From assembly GCA_016197365.1 (NCBI GenBank), contig JACPVS010000004.1:124001-188000 (forward strand): a stretch of 64,000 nucleotides of DNA, given 5' to 3'. This DNA comes from Mycolicibacterium cosmeticum. GTDB lineage: Bacteria > Actinomycetota > Actinomycetes > Mycobacteriales > Mycobacteriaceae. Below, in pieces: positions 8,929 through 18,014 of this stretch. Under the pieces are notes generated by a model that saw nothing but the letters and a program-made list of their open reading frames with translations, was not told the origin of the DNA and searched no databases. Numbering within the stretch: position 1 is the first letter of the stretch; each line of letters starts with the position of its first letter. Made by a program: the position numbers and the translations under genes.

Positions 8929-9360
8929 ATGATCCAGATGCAGCGCGAGGTCACGACCGAAGCCGCGCCGGATGCGGTGTTCGCGTATCTGGCCGACTTC
9001 ACCACGACCGAGCAGTGGGATCCCGGCTCGGTGCGCACCGTGCGGGTTGCCGGCGACGGCGGTGTCGGCACCCGCTACGAGAACACCTCGAAGTTCGCGG
9101 GCCGCACCAGCGAGCTGGTCTACGAGGTGATCGGTGTGACACCGGGGGAATCCATCCGCCTGCGCGGCGAGAACTCGTCACTGATCGCGCATGACACCAT
9201 CACCGTGCACCCGCACCCCGACGGCTCGCAGGTGACCTACCGGGTCGAGTTCGCGTTCCAGGGCTTGCTGCGGTGGGCCGAGCCGCTGCTGCGCTTCGCC
9301 GTCGGCAATCTGATGGACAACGGTGCGCGGGGCCTGCGCCGCGAACTGGCGAAGATCTGA
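8929..9360 (+). CDS. SRPBCC (START/Bet v1-like) family protein
   Basis: A 143-residue protein with the signature of polyketide-cyclase/SRPBCC proteins: EVTTEAAPDAVFAYLADFTTTEQWDPGSV at the N-terminus, a central GVGTRYENTSKF strand and a long C-terminal helix ending RGLRRELAKI. Such proteins bind hydrophobic ligands in a deep pocket; no ligand can be deduced. The ATG at 8929 has GAAGGACAACGG upstream. It ends 2 bp from the stop of a convergent SDR gene. The SDR upstream also ends in a START-like domain, so the pair may handle the same ligand (inference). Confidence 0.75.
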   Translation: MIQMQREVTTEAAPDAVFAYLADFTTTEQWDPGSVRTVRVAGDGGVGTRYENTSKFAGRTSELVYEVIGVTPGESIRLRGENSSLIAHDTITVHPHPDGSQVTYRVEFAFQGLLRWAEPLLRFAVGNLMDNGARGLRRELAKI

Positions 9361-9362
9361 GT

Positions 9363-10301
9363 TCAGGAGAGTCCGAGGGCACTGGCGCAGTAGTTCCACA
9401 CCCAGTCCAGATCGGCATCGCTGTCGTGGGTGGTGGGCAGATAGTGGGTGGGCCGGATCGCGCGGTCATGCCAGAACTCGCCCGACGGCGGCGTGGGAGT
9501 CGTTGCGGTGAGCCAGATTGCGGTGTCGGCCGCCTCCTCCGGCGTCCGCAGCACCGGGCCGGTGATCCGCCGGAACGCGGGCAGCGACTGGGCGACGCCG
9601 GGGGTGTCCGCCCACCCCGGGTGCATCGCCGACACCGCGACCGGCCAGCGTTGCGCGAGCCGGGGCGCCAGGGCTACCTGGACGCGCTTGCTGCGCGCGT
9701 AGGCGGTCGCGCCGCGGTAATGGCCCGTGCGGTACTCGATGTCCTCGACCGGCAACGCCTGGGTGTACATGCCGCCCGAGGACATCAGCACCACCCGCGG
9801 GTCGGGGGTGGCCGTCAGGGCGGGCAGCAGCAGCTCGGTGAGCAGCACGGGCCCGAGCACATGGGTGGACAGCGACAGCTCGTGCCCCTGTTCGGTGTAG
9901 GTGCGCTCCGGCGGCATGACCCCGGCGTTGTGGATCACCGCGTCCAGCCACGGGCGCCGCGCCGTCACCTCGGCGGCGAAGGCACGCACATCCGCCAGGT
10001 CCGACACATCGCACCGTTCGACGACGAGGTCCGCGGTGGGCAGCTCGGCGAGGATGTCGTCCCGGGCGGCCTCGCCGCGTGCGCGGTCTCGCACCGTCAT
10101 CAGCACCGTGGCGCCCAGCTCCGCGACACCGGCGGCGATGGCCTTGCCGATCCCGGAGTTCGCTCCCGTGACCATCACCGTGGCGCCGTCCAGCGCGTGC
10201 GGATCCAGCGCGGACCAGAACCGTTCGCGCACCGCATAGCCCAGCCGGGAGTAGCCCGGGGCGATGGTGCGATCGAGCAGTCCGTCGAGGAAGGTGGTCA
10301 C
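9363..10301 (-). CDS. Short-chain dehydrogenase/reductase
   Basis: A 312-residue protein. The cofactor loop TGANSGIGKAIAAGVAELGATV sits near residues 45-65, unusually far in because of an N-terminal helix of about 40 residues. NAGVMPPERT follows, then the catalytic set: Ser in VLMSSGGMY and Tyr/Lys in YARSKRVQVAL. The arrangement resembles retinol-dehydrogenase/DHRS-12-like reductases. The GTG at 10301 overlaps its best purine run, so the start is uncertain. It runs in the same direction as the LLM and cation-exchanger genes upstream, but shares no evident pathway with them. Confidence 0.8.
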   Translation of the reverse strand: MTTFLDGLLDRTIAPGYSRLGYAVRERFWSALDPHALDGATVMVTGANSGIGKAIAAGVAELGATVLMTVRDRARGEAARDDILAELPTADLVVERCDVSDLADVRAFAAEVTARRPWLDAVIHNAGVMPPERTYTEQGHELSLSTHVLGPVLLTELLLPALTATPDPRVVLMSSGGMYTQALPVEDIEYRTGHYRGATAYARSKRVQVALAPRLAQRWPVAVSAMHPGWADTPGVAQSLPAFRRITGPVLRTPEEAADTAIWLTATTPTPPSGEFWHDRAIRPTHYLPTTHDSDADLDWVWNYCASALGLS

Positions 10302-10325
10302 CTTCCTGATTCGGAGCCACCGACC

Positions 10326-11099
10326 CTAGGTATGGGCCAATTCGGATCTGATCTGCACCAGTTGCTCGACGGCACGCAGGTCATACGGGGCGCGGACCCC
10401 GAGAATGATGTGCTCGGCACCCGCTTCGATCAGGGCTTCGACGGAATCGGCCGCCGGGGTCTCGATCCACACCGTGCGCTCGATGGCACGGGGATCGCGG
10501 CCCTCGACCTCACACCAGCGGTCGATGACGGCGTTGAGACGCCGGATCGTGTCGGCGTCGCCGTATCCGTTCCACATGTCGGCGTATCTGGCGACCAGCC
10601 GCAGGGTGCGCTTCTCGCCGTTTCCGCCGATCAGGATCGGCAACCGGCCCAACGGTTTCGGGTTGAGTTTGTCGATCCGTGCGCGGATGCGGGGCAGCGC
10701 CACCGCCAGTTCGTCGAGGCGTTGCACGGGCGTGCGCACCGGGTAGCCGTACTCGAGCTCATCGCGGGCCATCCAGCCCGAGCCGATGCCCAGCACCGCC
10801 CGGCCGTCCGACAGATGGTCCAGGGTGCGGGCCATATCGGCCAGCAGGTCCGGATTGCGGTAGCCACCGCCGGACACCAGCATGCCGATCTGCGACACCC
10901 GCGCCGTGGTGACCGCCATCGCCGCCAGCACCTGCCAGCCCTCGAAGTGCGGGTCGTCCGGCCGGCCGTAGAGCGGCGGGAAGAAGTGATCCCAGGTCCA
11001 CAGGCTGTCGACGCCGAGTTCGTCGACACCGGTCCAGGCCGCCCGCAGGTCGGCCATCGACGACGTCTGCGGATGGATCTGGACGCCGATCTTGACCAT
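10326..11099 (-). CDS. LLM-class F420-dependent oxidoreductase
   Basis: A 257-residue luciferase-like TIM barrel with VKIGVQIHPQTSSMADLRAAW at the N-terminus. It also has the substrate-loop segment DSLWTWDHFFPP, the strands VSQIGMLVSGGGYRNPDLLA and GRAVLGIGSGW, and PILIGGNGEKRTLRLVARYADMWNGYG, where F420/FMN phosphate is usually bound. Actinobacterial members use the deazaflavin F420. The ATG at 11099 lies 9 bp after the cation exchanger stop, so it probably shares its transcript and would come under the riboswitch upstream of that gene. The substrate is unknown. Confidence 0.8.
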   Translation of the reverse strand: MVKIGVQIHPQTSSMADLRAAWTGVDELGVDSLWTWDHFFPPLYGRPDDPHFEGWQVLAAMAVTTARVSQIGMLVSGGGYRNPDLLADMARTLDHLSDGRAVLGIGSGWMARDELEYGYPVRTPVQRLDELAVALPRIRARIDKLNPKPLGRLPILIGGNGEKRTLRLVARYADMWNGYGDADTIRRLNAVIDRWCEVEGRDPRAIERTVWIETPAADSVEALIEAGAEHIILGVRAPYDLRAVEQLVQIRSELAHT

Positions 11100-11108
11100 C
11101 GCCCGACG

Positions 11109-12392
11109 CTACCGCGAGCTCGCCGAAACCTCCTGCATCCGTGGCAGATTGCGCTCGGCGTCGGCGTCGTCGTCGGGCAGTGCGACGAAAGGCGCACGCA
11201 GCGTGGCGAGCAGCACGTCCCGGTTGACGACGAAACCCGCGACCGCGAGAACACCGTAGACCCCGCACAACACCAGCCGGCCCTCGGTGGAGGTGATCGG
11301 GAACTGCACCGCGAACAGCACCAGCAGCAGCCACGCGGTGTGCCGGTGGAAGCGCAGCGAGAGGATCAGCGCGATACCCATCAGAGTCTGGGTCGCGGTC
11401 AGTAGGACCTCTTCGATCTGACGGCCGTCGAGCACCAGGGCAGTTCCGCCACCGCCGGCCATGTACGCGATGGGCAGCGAGCCCATCAACAGCGTCCACT
11501 GGTTGACCTTCGAGGAGATCAGGGTGGCGATCGCGGCGGTGCCCTTGCCCCGGCTGGCGAAGATGATGGCAATGATGAACTCCGGTGCCTCCGACGCCAG
11601 CGGCGCCAACCACTGCACCAACAGGAAACGGTCGACACCCATCTCGGTGCCCGCACCGATGAGGCTTTCGGCGAACGGCTCCGCGCACGCGAGGATGACC
11701 GCGCCGGCGGTGACGAACAGGGCGACGACGGTGCGCCGGCGCATCCGGGTGGGCAGTGCGCCGATCGCGGCGGCGGTGCCGATCAACTCCGGTTCCTCGA
11801 CCTCGCCCCTGGTCAACTTGTAGAGGTAGAAGCCGAACCAGGCCAGCAGCGCCACGCCCAGCACCAGATGGATGCGTCCCGTCGACGGGATGACGAACGC
11901 GACCACACCGGCGATGAGCAGGAAGCCGAGCTCGACCCGGTTACCGGATTCCAGAGTCATGAACGACGTCTTCTGACTCGACACACCGGGTTTGGACATA
12001 CGGCGGGCAACCCACAGCGACACAAGAACCACGACCGGCCAGCCGATGCCCATCAGCAGCCGGTTGGAGCCGGTCATGTTCGCCGCCGCGTACTGCACGT
12101 ACTCGGGATTGCTGCCCGCGGTGTAGGCGTAATACAGGTCGACGGCGTACTCCGGGAGCACCGCGATCAGCGCCAGGACGGCAATGGCCAGCCCGCCGGA
12201 CACGTCGATCTGCGCGGCTTCGGCGGCCCACGCCAACAGGAAGCTGGCCGCGACCACCGCGGCGCCGTAGAGCGCCAGCGCGACGACGGGATTCGGGTGC
12301 AGCCCAGCGAAGCGGACCACCAGGGCGGGGACGATGAAGGCGAAGGTGATGGCGAGTGACCGGATGAGGGTCCGTCCGTGAGTTCTTGTCAC
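11109..12392 (-). CDS. Sodium/calcium exchanger-family cation antiporter, riboswitch-controlled
   Basis: A 427-residue protein with about ten hydrophobic helices and the two alpha-repeats of the CaCA superfamily. Repeat one holds SNPEYVQYAAANMTGSNRLL (about 90-110). Repeat two holds QWLAPLASEAPEFIIAIIFA, followed by SSKVNQWTLLMGSLP. Conserved acidic and Asn/Ser residues in these helices bind the cation. Family members exchange Ca2+ or related divalents for Na+ or H+. The GTG at 12392 follows AAGGAC. The leader carries a yybP-ykoY element, so Mn2+ (and perhaps Ca2+) export is the most economical role (inference). Confidence 0.85.
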   Translation of the reverse strand: MTRTHGRTLIRSLAITFAFIVPALVVRFAGLHPNPVVALALYGAAVVAASFLLAWAAEAAQIDVSGGLAIAVLALIAVLPEYAVDLYYAYTAGSNPEYVQYAAANMTGSNRLLMGIGWPVVVLVSLWVARRMSKPGVSSQKTSFMTLESGNRVELGFLLIAGVVAFVIPSTGRIHLVLGVALLAWFGFYLYKLTRGEVEEPELIGTAAAIGALPTRMRRRTVVALFVTAGAVILACAEPFAESLIGAGTEMGVDRFLLVQWLAPLASEAPEFIIAIIFASRGKGTAAIATLISSKVNQWTLLMGSLPIAYMAGGGGTALVLDGRQIEEVLLTATQTLMGIALILSLRFHRHTAWLLLVLFAVQFPITSTEGRLVLCGVYGVLAVAGFVVNRDVLLATLRAPFVALPDDDADAERNLPRMQEVSASSR

Positions 12393-12450
12393 GTGGGCAC
12401 GTCCTTAGGTATGCGGCCCGCGACTCCATCGACTGCGACGAAACCTCGGA

Positions 12451-12592
12451 CCGACAGATGTCATGTCGGCCGAAGGTCTCGCTCGCCGGATGTGGGATCC
12501 GGTGGAGGGCCGGGCGGCTACCGCGCTGCCAGTATGTCGACCATCCGCATCACGCCGGACGAGCCGGCGGTCAGGAACTACTCCCCTTCGCT
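12451..12592 (-). ncRNA. yybP-ykoY (manganese) riboswitch
   Basis: On the minus strand the leader of the cation-exchanger gene carries the hallmark GGGGAGUAG (12578-12586) just after a CGAAGG stem strand (12585-12590). It also has an internal GUCGACAUACUGG region and GAGCGAGACCUUCG, whose CCUUCG (12471-12476) closes the P1 helix with CGAAGG. These are the conserved parts of the yybP-ykoY aptamer, known to bind Mn2+. Right after the aptamer a 6-bp hairpin, CCGACA paired with TGTCGG (12451-12469), may be part of the expression platform. The recognition is by eye, without a covariance model. Confidence 0.85.
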
Positions 12593-12746
12593 GGGTCCGA
12601 CCATACCCCCGACAGGCACGGCCCAGCAACGTAGCGAGACTACAAATTAGCGGTGTGAATGACCCTGAATTTGCTGATCAGAGGTATCGCATCAGAATGT
12701 TCGGCCACTCTAATCGAGAGATTGGCACACCCTTGGCAAACAAAAA

Positions 12747-12772
12747 ACCGCCCCGGCCGTGGCCGGGGCGGT
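12747..12772 (-). terminator. Intrinsic terminator of pckA
   Basis: A perfect 12-bp G+C-rich stem (ACCGCCCCGGCC and its complement, 2-nt loop) is followed on the minus strand by TTTTTTG. It lies 19 bp past the pckA stop. This is a clear rho-independent terminator, unusual in its strength for a mycobacterium. Confidence 0.9.
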
Positions 12773-12790
12773 TCTTGCGGAGATCGGGTG

Positions 12791-14620
12791 TCAGTCGGTT
12801 TCCGACAGACGCGTCTTCAGGGTGTCGAACTCGTCCTTGATGCCCGTCGGCAGCTTTTCGCCGACGAACTCGAACCACTCCTCGATCAGCGGCAGTTCGG
12901 CACGCCACTCGTCGGCGTTGACGGCCAGGGCCTCGTCGACGTCGGCGGCCTTCACTGACAGACCCTCCAGGTCCAGATCGGCAGCGGTCGGCACGATACC
13001 GATGGGGGTCGTCTTGCCCTCGGCCTTGTGCTCGATGCGCTCGACGGCCCACTTCAGCACGCGGCTGTTCTCACCGAATCCGGGCCACAGGAAGCGGCCG
13101 TCGTCGCCACGGCGGAACCAGTTCACGAAGAACACCGCGGGCAGCTTGGATTCGTCGGCGTTCTTGCCGATGTCGATCCAGTGCTGGAAGTAGTCACCGA
13201 CGTTGTAACCCAGGAACGGCAGCATCGCCATCGGGTCGCGGCGCACGGTGCCGACCTTGCCCTCGGCGGCGGCGGTCTGCTCGGAGCCCAGGGTGGCGCC
13301 GATGAACACACCGTGCTGCCAGTCGCGGGCCTGCGTGATCAGCGGAACGGTGGTCTTACGACGGCCGCCGAACAGGATCGCCGAGATCGGCACACCCTGC
13401 GGGTCGTCCCACTCGGGAGCCAGCGTCGGGCACTGCGAGATGGGGGTGCAGTAGCGCGAGTTCGGGTGCGCCGCTTTGGTTTCCGTCTCGCGCAGGTTCC
13501 AGTCCTGACCCTTCCAGTCGATCAGGTGATCGGGCTCGCCCTCCAGACCCTCCCACCACACGTCACCGTCATCGGTCTTGGCGACGTTGGTGAAGACGGT
13601 GTTGCCGCCGGCGATGGTCTTCATCGCGTTGGGGTTGGAGTCCCAGTTGGTGCCGGGCGCGACACCGAAGAAACCGAACTCGGGGTTGGTGGCGTAGAGC
13701 CGGCCGTCCTTGCCGAACCGCATCCAGGCGATGTCGTCACCGACCGTCTCGGCGCGCCAGCCCGGGATGGTGGGCTGCAGCATCGCGAGGTTGGTCTTGC
13801 CACAGGCCGACGGGAACGCGGCGGCGATGTAGTACGCCTTGTTCTCGGGAGAGATCAGCTTGAGGATCAGCATGTGCTCGGCCAGCCAGCCCTCGTCGTG
13901 CGCCATCGCCGAGGCGATGCGCAGCGAGTAGCACTTCTTGCCCAGCAGCGCGTTGCCGCCGTAGCCGGAGCCGAAGCTCCAGATCTCGCGGGTCTCAGGG
14001 AAGTGGGTGATGTACTTCGTGTCGTTGCACGGCCACGGCACGTCCTTCTGGCCGGGCTCCAGCGGGGCGCCGATCGAGTGCAGCGCCTTGACGAAGAAAC
14101 CGTCGTCGCCGATCTTGTCCAGCGCCGCCGCGCCCATCCGGGTCATGGTGCGCATGGAGACCACCACGTACTCCGAGTCGGTGATCTCGACACCGAGCTT
14201 GGGATCCTCCGCGTCCAGCGGGCCCATGCAGAACGGCACGACCCACATGGTGCGGCCGCGCATGCTGCCGCGGTACAGATCGGTCATCAGCGGCCGCATC
14301 TCGGCGGGCGCCATCCAGTTGTTGGTGGGGCCGGCGTCGACCTCACGCTCGGAACAGATGAAGGTCCGCGATTCGACGCGCGCGACGTCGGACGGGTCGG
14401 ACAGCGCCAGGTACGAGTTCGGCTGCTTGTCCTGATTGAGCTTCTGGAAGGTACCGGCCTCGACCAACTGCGCGGCGAGACGCTCGTACTCCTCCTCGGA
14501 GCCGTCCGCGAACACCACCCGCTCGGGCTGCGTCAGCTCCGCGACCTCTTGAACCCAGGCCAACAGCCCCTGATGTTTGGTCGGTGCAGTGTCGAGACCG
14601 GGAATGGTCGCTGAGGTCAT
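12791..14620 (-). CDS. pckA: Phosphoenolpyruvate carboxykinase (GTP)
   Basis: A 609-residue GTP-dependent PEPCK. It converts oxaloacetate and GTP to PEP, CO2 and GDP, the entry step of gluconeogenesis in mycobacteria growing on lipids. Diagnostic segments are [27 protein letters not shown], the P-loop [12 protein letters not shown] (about 283-294), [11 protein letters not shown] with metal-binding Asp residues, [14 protein letters not shown] and [13 protein letters not shown]. The length is normal for the family. The ATG at 14620 has GCAGGAG 8 nt upstream, and a strong intrinsic terminator follows. Synteny matches Rv0211. Confidence 0.97.
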   Translation of the reverse strand: MTSATIPGLDTAPTKHQGLLAWVQEVAELTQPERVVFADGSEEEYERLAAQLVEAGTFQKLNQDKQPNSYLALSDPSDVARVESRTFICSEREVDAGPTNNWMAPAEMRPLMTDLYRGSMRGRTMWVVPFCMGPLDAEDPKLGVEITDSEYVVVSMRTMTRMGAAALDKIGDDGFFVKALHSIGAPLEPGQKDVPWPCNDTKYITHFPETREIWSFGSGYGGNALLGKKCYSLRIASAMAHDEGWLAEHMLILKLISPENKAYYIAAAFPSACGKTNLAMLQPTIPGWRAETVGDDIAWMRFGKDGRLYATNPEFGFFGVAPGTNWDSNPNAMKTIAGGNTVFTNVAKTDDGDVWWEGLEGEPDHLIDWKGQDWNLRETETKAAHPNSRYCTPISQCPTLAPEWDDPQGVPISAILFGGRRKTTVPLITQARDWQHGVFIGATLGSEQTAAAEGKVGTVRRDPMAMLPFLGYNVGDYFQHWIDIGKNADESKLPAVFFVNWFRRGDDGRFLWPGFGENSRVLKWAVERIEHKAEGKTTPIGIVPTAADLDLEGLSVKAADVDEALAVNADEWRAELPLIEEWFEFVGEKLPTGIKDEFDTLKTRLSETD

Positions 14621-14786
14621 CTAATATCTCCTGCGTAGGTTACGCGCCAGTAGCATATGGCGATAACTGGTAGGTCACGATCGTCCCTATGGAGAGGTTA
14701 ACTCCCGTGACTTACGCGTGGTGAATCGGGACAATGTCCGATCACTCACAGGAACGATTCAGAGACGCCAGTCGGCGCACCTTTTC

Positions 14787-16154
14787 TCATCCGCCGCCCA
14801 GAGCGGCACACACCGCGGCCAGTTCGGCACGCAGCCGGGGAAGCTCCCGCTGACCGTCAGCGGCCGCGTGGGTGGCGAGCGCCGCGATGCCCCGCAGCTC
14901 GGTGTCCATCTCGTCCATCCGCTGAGCCAGCGTTGCCGCCTCGCGATCTTCGCGCGCCGCATTTTCGCCGGTGAACTGCACTTCTGCGACCAGCACCCGA
15001 CTGGCGACACGTTGCTCGGTGGCCTCCCGCAGACGGGCGGTCACCTCGGTGATCCACCGGTCCACCACGGCCCGGTCGTGCAGCACGCTGCGGATACCGA
15101 CCACCCACCAGCTCAGCAGCAGCCCCGCCACCGCGCCGATCAGCACACCCACCGCGGCCAGGCCGGGTGCCAGACCGGCGAACAACCGGCTCACCGCGAA
15201 GGCGGCGCCCAACCCGAAACCCGCACCGAGCACCATCATCAGCCGGGCCTCCAGGGTTCTGGACCGCAGGCCCGGCCGCCCTGGATCCGGGATGGGGTCC
15301 GGCGGCGGCACCGCCGGGGCCGACAGTCCGAGTTCGGTCGCGACGTCGACAAGGTGCTCGGTGATCCCGTCGTCGACCTCCCGAACCACGTCTGCCGAGC
15401 GCCGGTGCACGTAGGACTCGAGGCGCTCTACCTTCCTGCCGTTCCAGTCCGCGACATCCTCGGACAGCTCGGTGCGCACCGACGCGCACCGGCTGCGCGC
15501 GAAGTACGCCAGCTGGACCCGCGCCTGCTGCACCTGACTGCGCAGGGCGATGTTGCGTTCGGTGCGGATCAGCCGACGGGCCCGCAGCAGCTCGTCGCGT
15601 TCGGTCCGAAGCGCTGCGGCACGGCCATCCGGCCGTTGCCGGGAACTCAGTGCGGCGATGCGGTCCCTCAGGTGGGTTTCCTTCGCGCGCAATTCATTTC
15701 GCTGTGCGAGTGTGTCGTCGGAGAGGCCCGTCGACAGCACGTCGACCAGATCGTCGAGGGCCGGTTCACCGTCTTCGGGCGCGGCGGCCACGCCGGCCCA
15801 CGGCATCTGGACGTAACGCGGCGACCGGGCGGCGAGCAGTTCACGGTCGGTGGCGAGCACGTCACGCCACCCGCGGTGCACATCGATCTTGGTCACGGCG
15901 CCGATCACCAGGTCGGTGTGGCGGGCGGCCGCATCCAGCAGTGCCGCATCCGACTCGGCCAGCGGGGCTACCGCGGACACCGCGAAGACCACCGCCGCGG
16001 GGGCGTGGTCCGGGGCCAGGTCGGCGGCCTCGACGAAGGTCCGGGCCGGCAACCTCGCCCGTAGCGCCGCGACGACGGCGGACACCCCGGCCAGCCACGG
16101 GCCGACCACCAGGACGACATCGCGACGCACGACGCCGGGCGCCTCCGGGGTCAC
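14787..16154 (-). CDS. Conserved mycobacterial protein with GTPase-like N-terminus, coiled coil and two TM helices (Rv0210-like)
   Basis: A 455-residue protein, the second of a pair upstream of pckA. The N-terminal 130 residues look like a degenerate P-loop GTPase: DVVLVVGPWLAGVSAVVAAL has no Walker lysine, yet a G4-like VTKID remains. An Arg/Glu-rich, probably coiled-coil section follows (about 170-300). Two adjacent hydrophobic helices lie near 320-370 (MMVLGAGFGLGAAFAVSRLF and VGVLIGAVAGLLLSWWVVG), then another helical tail. The layout recalls bacterial dynamin-like proteins, but that is inference. The GTG at 16154 overlaps the upstream stop as GTGA. The function is not known to me. Confidence 0.75.
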   Translation of the reverse strand: MTPEAPGVVRRDVVLVVGPWLAGVSAVVAALRARLPARTFVEAADLAPDHAPAAVVFAVSAVAPLAESDAALLDAAARHTDLVIGAVTKIDVHRGWRDVLATDRELLAARSPRYVQMPWAGVAAAPEDGEPALDDLVDVLSTGLSDDTLAQRNELRAKETHLRDRIAALSSRQRPDGRAAALRTERDELLRARRLIRTERNIALRSQVQQARVQLAYFARSRCASVRTELSEDVADWNGRKVERLESYVHRRSADVVREVDDGITEHLVDVATELGLSAPAVPPPDPIPDPGRPGLRSRTLEARLMMVLGAGFGLGAAFAVSRLFAGLAPGLAAVGVLIGAVAGLLLSWWVVGIRSVLHDRAVVDRWITEVTARLREATEQRVASRVLVAEVQFTGENAAREDREAATLAQRMDEMDTELRGIAALATHAAADGQRELPRLRAELAAVCAALGGG

Positions 16155-16990
16155 GTCCGTGCCGCCAGCCGCAGTGCGCCCCGGGTGAGTGCGTGCGCGC
16201 ACCCTCGGTGCAGGGCGTTCACCGGTCCGCGGCCGTAGCGGCTCCAGCGCACCGCGTCGGCAGGACCGATCGGCAGTCCGTCGGCACGCACCACGTCGGC
16301 CGCCGCCGCCATCAGGCCGAGCACCAGTCCGTCGGAGGCCAGCAGCTCCCAGAGCGCGGCGTCGCCGGACCCCACGGCCAATGCCCGCAGGTCGGTCACC
16401 GCCCTCTCGGCACGCAGGTAGCGCACCGGTGCGGTCACCGCGGTCAGCGCGTCGAGGACATCCTCGATGCCGCTGAGCTGCCGCATCAGCTCGGGCAGGG
16501 CCTCGGTGCCGGCCCCAGCGCGCAGCGCGGCGGTCGCCCGGGCGATACCGAACCGGTCCAGGGTCGCCAGCAGCCTCTCGCGGGTCACGGCGTCAGGCGA
16601 CGGAGCCCGCAGCGCATCGACGAGGACCTCATCCAGCACAGCGGTGGCCAGCAGGGCGTTCAGCGGCAGCGTCGGGCGGCCGGTGCGGCGCCGGATCTCA
16701 TCGGTCTGCCGCGGGGCCGCCGCCCCGAGCAGGTCGCACTTGTTGAGCACCACCAGCGCCGCCGGGGTGGGTAGGTCCTCGGGTTTCACGGTCTCGGCCA
16801 CCACCAGCACGGTCACGTCGCCGGTACCGGCGTCGCCGACGACGCGCCAGCCGGCGCCGACCAGTGCGGCGGCCACCGTGGCACGTCCGGTTCCGGGGCG
16901 GCCGGTGACGCGCACCGTCACCGGCCGGCTCAGCTGCCGCAGAATCGGGGCCACGCGCAGATCGCCGGTCCGTGCGGCGAATGCCGCCAA
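16151..16990 (-). CDS. Conserved mycobacterial protein with degenerate Walker A and NKxD motifs (Rv0209-like)
   Basis: About 279 residues. TGRPGTGRATVAAALVGAG is a P-loop in which the usual GK[ST] reads GRA, and VVLNKCDLL is a good G4 motif, so this looks like a GTPase relative that has lost the Walker lysine. The C-terminal 150 residues are Ala/Leu-rich helices. The first usual start codon is TTG at 16990, which has no well-spaced Shine-Dalgarno. An in-frame ATT at 17005 has AGGAG 6 nt upstream and would add VIFAE. It is coupled to the next gene by GTGA and diverges from trmB. The function is unknown. Confidence 0.75.
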   Translation of the reverse strand: MAAFAARTGDLRVAPILRQLSRPVTVRVTGRPGTGRATVAAALVGAGWRVVGDAGTGDVTVLVVAETVKPEDLPTPAALVVLNKCDLLGAAAPRQTDEIRRRTGRPTLPLNALLATAVLDEVLVDALRAPSPDAVTRERLLATLDRFGIARATAALRAGAGTEALPELMRQLSGIEDVLDALTAVTAPVRYLRAERAVTDLRALAVGSGDAALWELLASDGLVLGLMAAAADVVRADGLPIGPADAVRWSRYGRGPVNALHRGCAHALTRGALRLAART

Positions 16991-17161
16991 TTCCTCGGCG
17001 AAAATGACCGACTCCTCACCTCACGCGTCGCACTGACACCAATGCGCACTTCAAATGGTGACACTGCGGCGGCGTACTCGTGAACGGAGTTTTTCCGCAC
17101 ACGGTGTTCCAGGCAACTGTTGGGTATCAATCTGCCGCACGATGCAGGTCAATCGGCCACG

Positions 17162-17998
17162 ATGCGCGACGATGTACCGATGCATGCCCAGCGTGAGGAA
17201 GCCGGCCGTGGGCTGCCGGATTCGGATACCTCGGGCCGGCCGGCAGCTAACGATGCGCAGGATGCGCCCTCGGCCGAGAAACACCACGCCCGGCGCGTCA
17301 GTAGTTTCCGGAACCGGCGTTCCACGCTCTCCGGCGGCCAGCAGGATTTGTGGGAGCGGCGCTGGCCCGAACTCGGCGCCGAGGCACGCGACCCTGCCGG
17401 GCACCCGTTGTCCCGCGACATCGGCCAGTGGTTCGGCAGACAGGCCCCGGTGATCCTGGAGATCGGCTGCGGCACCGGCATCTCGACGCTGGCCATGGCG
17501 AGCGACGAACCGCACATGGACGTGGTGGCCGTGGAGGTCTACCGGCGCGGGCTGGCGCAGCTGCTCGGGGCCATCGACCGGACCGCCGCGACCGACCACC
17601 CCGTCACCAACATCCGGCTGATCCGCGGCGACGGGCTGGACGTGCTCGAGCACATCTTCGGCCCGGCGTCGTTGACGGGCGTGCGGGTGTTCTTCCCGGA
17701 CCCGTGGCCGAAGGCGCGCCACCACAAGCGCCGGCTGCTGCAGCCCGAGACGGTGGCGCTCATCGCCGACCGGCTGGTGCCCGGCGGGATCCTGCACGCC
17801 GCCACCGACCACGCCGAGTACGCCGAGCAGATCGTGGAGGTCGGTGACGCCGAGCCGCTGCTGCGGCGCGCAGACTCCGCGACGGAGCTGCCGATCTCGG
17901 TCCGCCGACCGGAGACCAAGTACGAGGGCAAAGGTCTGGAGGCGGGCCGCGATATCGCCGAGCTGGTGTGGGTACGTACTCACTCAGCGATGGAATGA
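17162..17998 (+). CDS. trmB: tRNA (guanine-N7-)-methyltransferase
   Basis: A 278-residue SAM-dependent enzyme that methylates G46 of tRNAs to m7G. SAM binding is seen in ILEIGCGTGISTLAMA. The TrmB signature RVFFPDPWPKARHHKRRL is intact, followed by HAATDHAEYAE and the substrate-binding ETKYEGKG (TxxE type). The N-terminus is a basic, disordered extension of about 60 residues, as in other mycobacteria. I chose the ATG at 17162, giving MRDDVPMHAQ, which fits my recollection of the M. tuberculosis start. A longer frame begins at 17120. It leads a trmB-NYN-mmpL3 row conserved in mycobacteria (Rv0208c-Rv0206c). Confidence 0.9.
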   Translation: MRDDVPMHAQREEAGRGLPDSDTSGRPAANDAQDAPSAEKHHARRVSSFRNRRSTLSGGQQDLWERRWPELGAEARDPAGHPLSRDIGQWFGRQAPVILEIGCGTGISTLAMASDEPHMDVVAVEVYRRGLAQLLGAIDRTAATDHPVTNIRLIRGDGLDVLEHIFGPASLTGVRVFFPDPWPKARHHKRRLLQPETVALIADRLVPGGILHAATDHAEYAEQIVEVGDAEPLLRRADSATELPISVRRPETKYEGKGLEAGRDIAELVWVRTHSAME

Positions 17999-18014
17999 GC
18001 GAAGGACACCAGCC

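Noticed and set aside
9273..11405. Open frame of about 710 codons on the plus strand
   Set aside because: It is antisense to the SDR, LLM and exchanger genes, all of which show clear family motifs.
13028..14614. Plus-strand frame of 528 codons opposite pckA
   Set aside because: pckA motifs are complete on the minus strand; the plus product is low-complexity His/Val/Arg.
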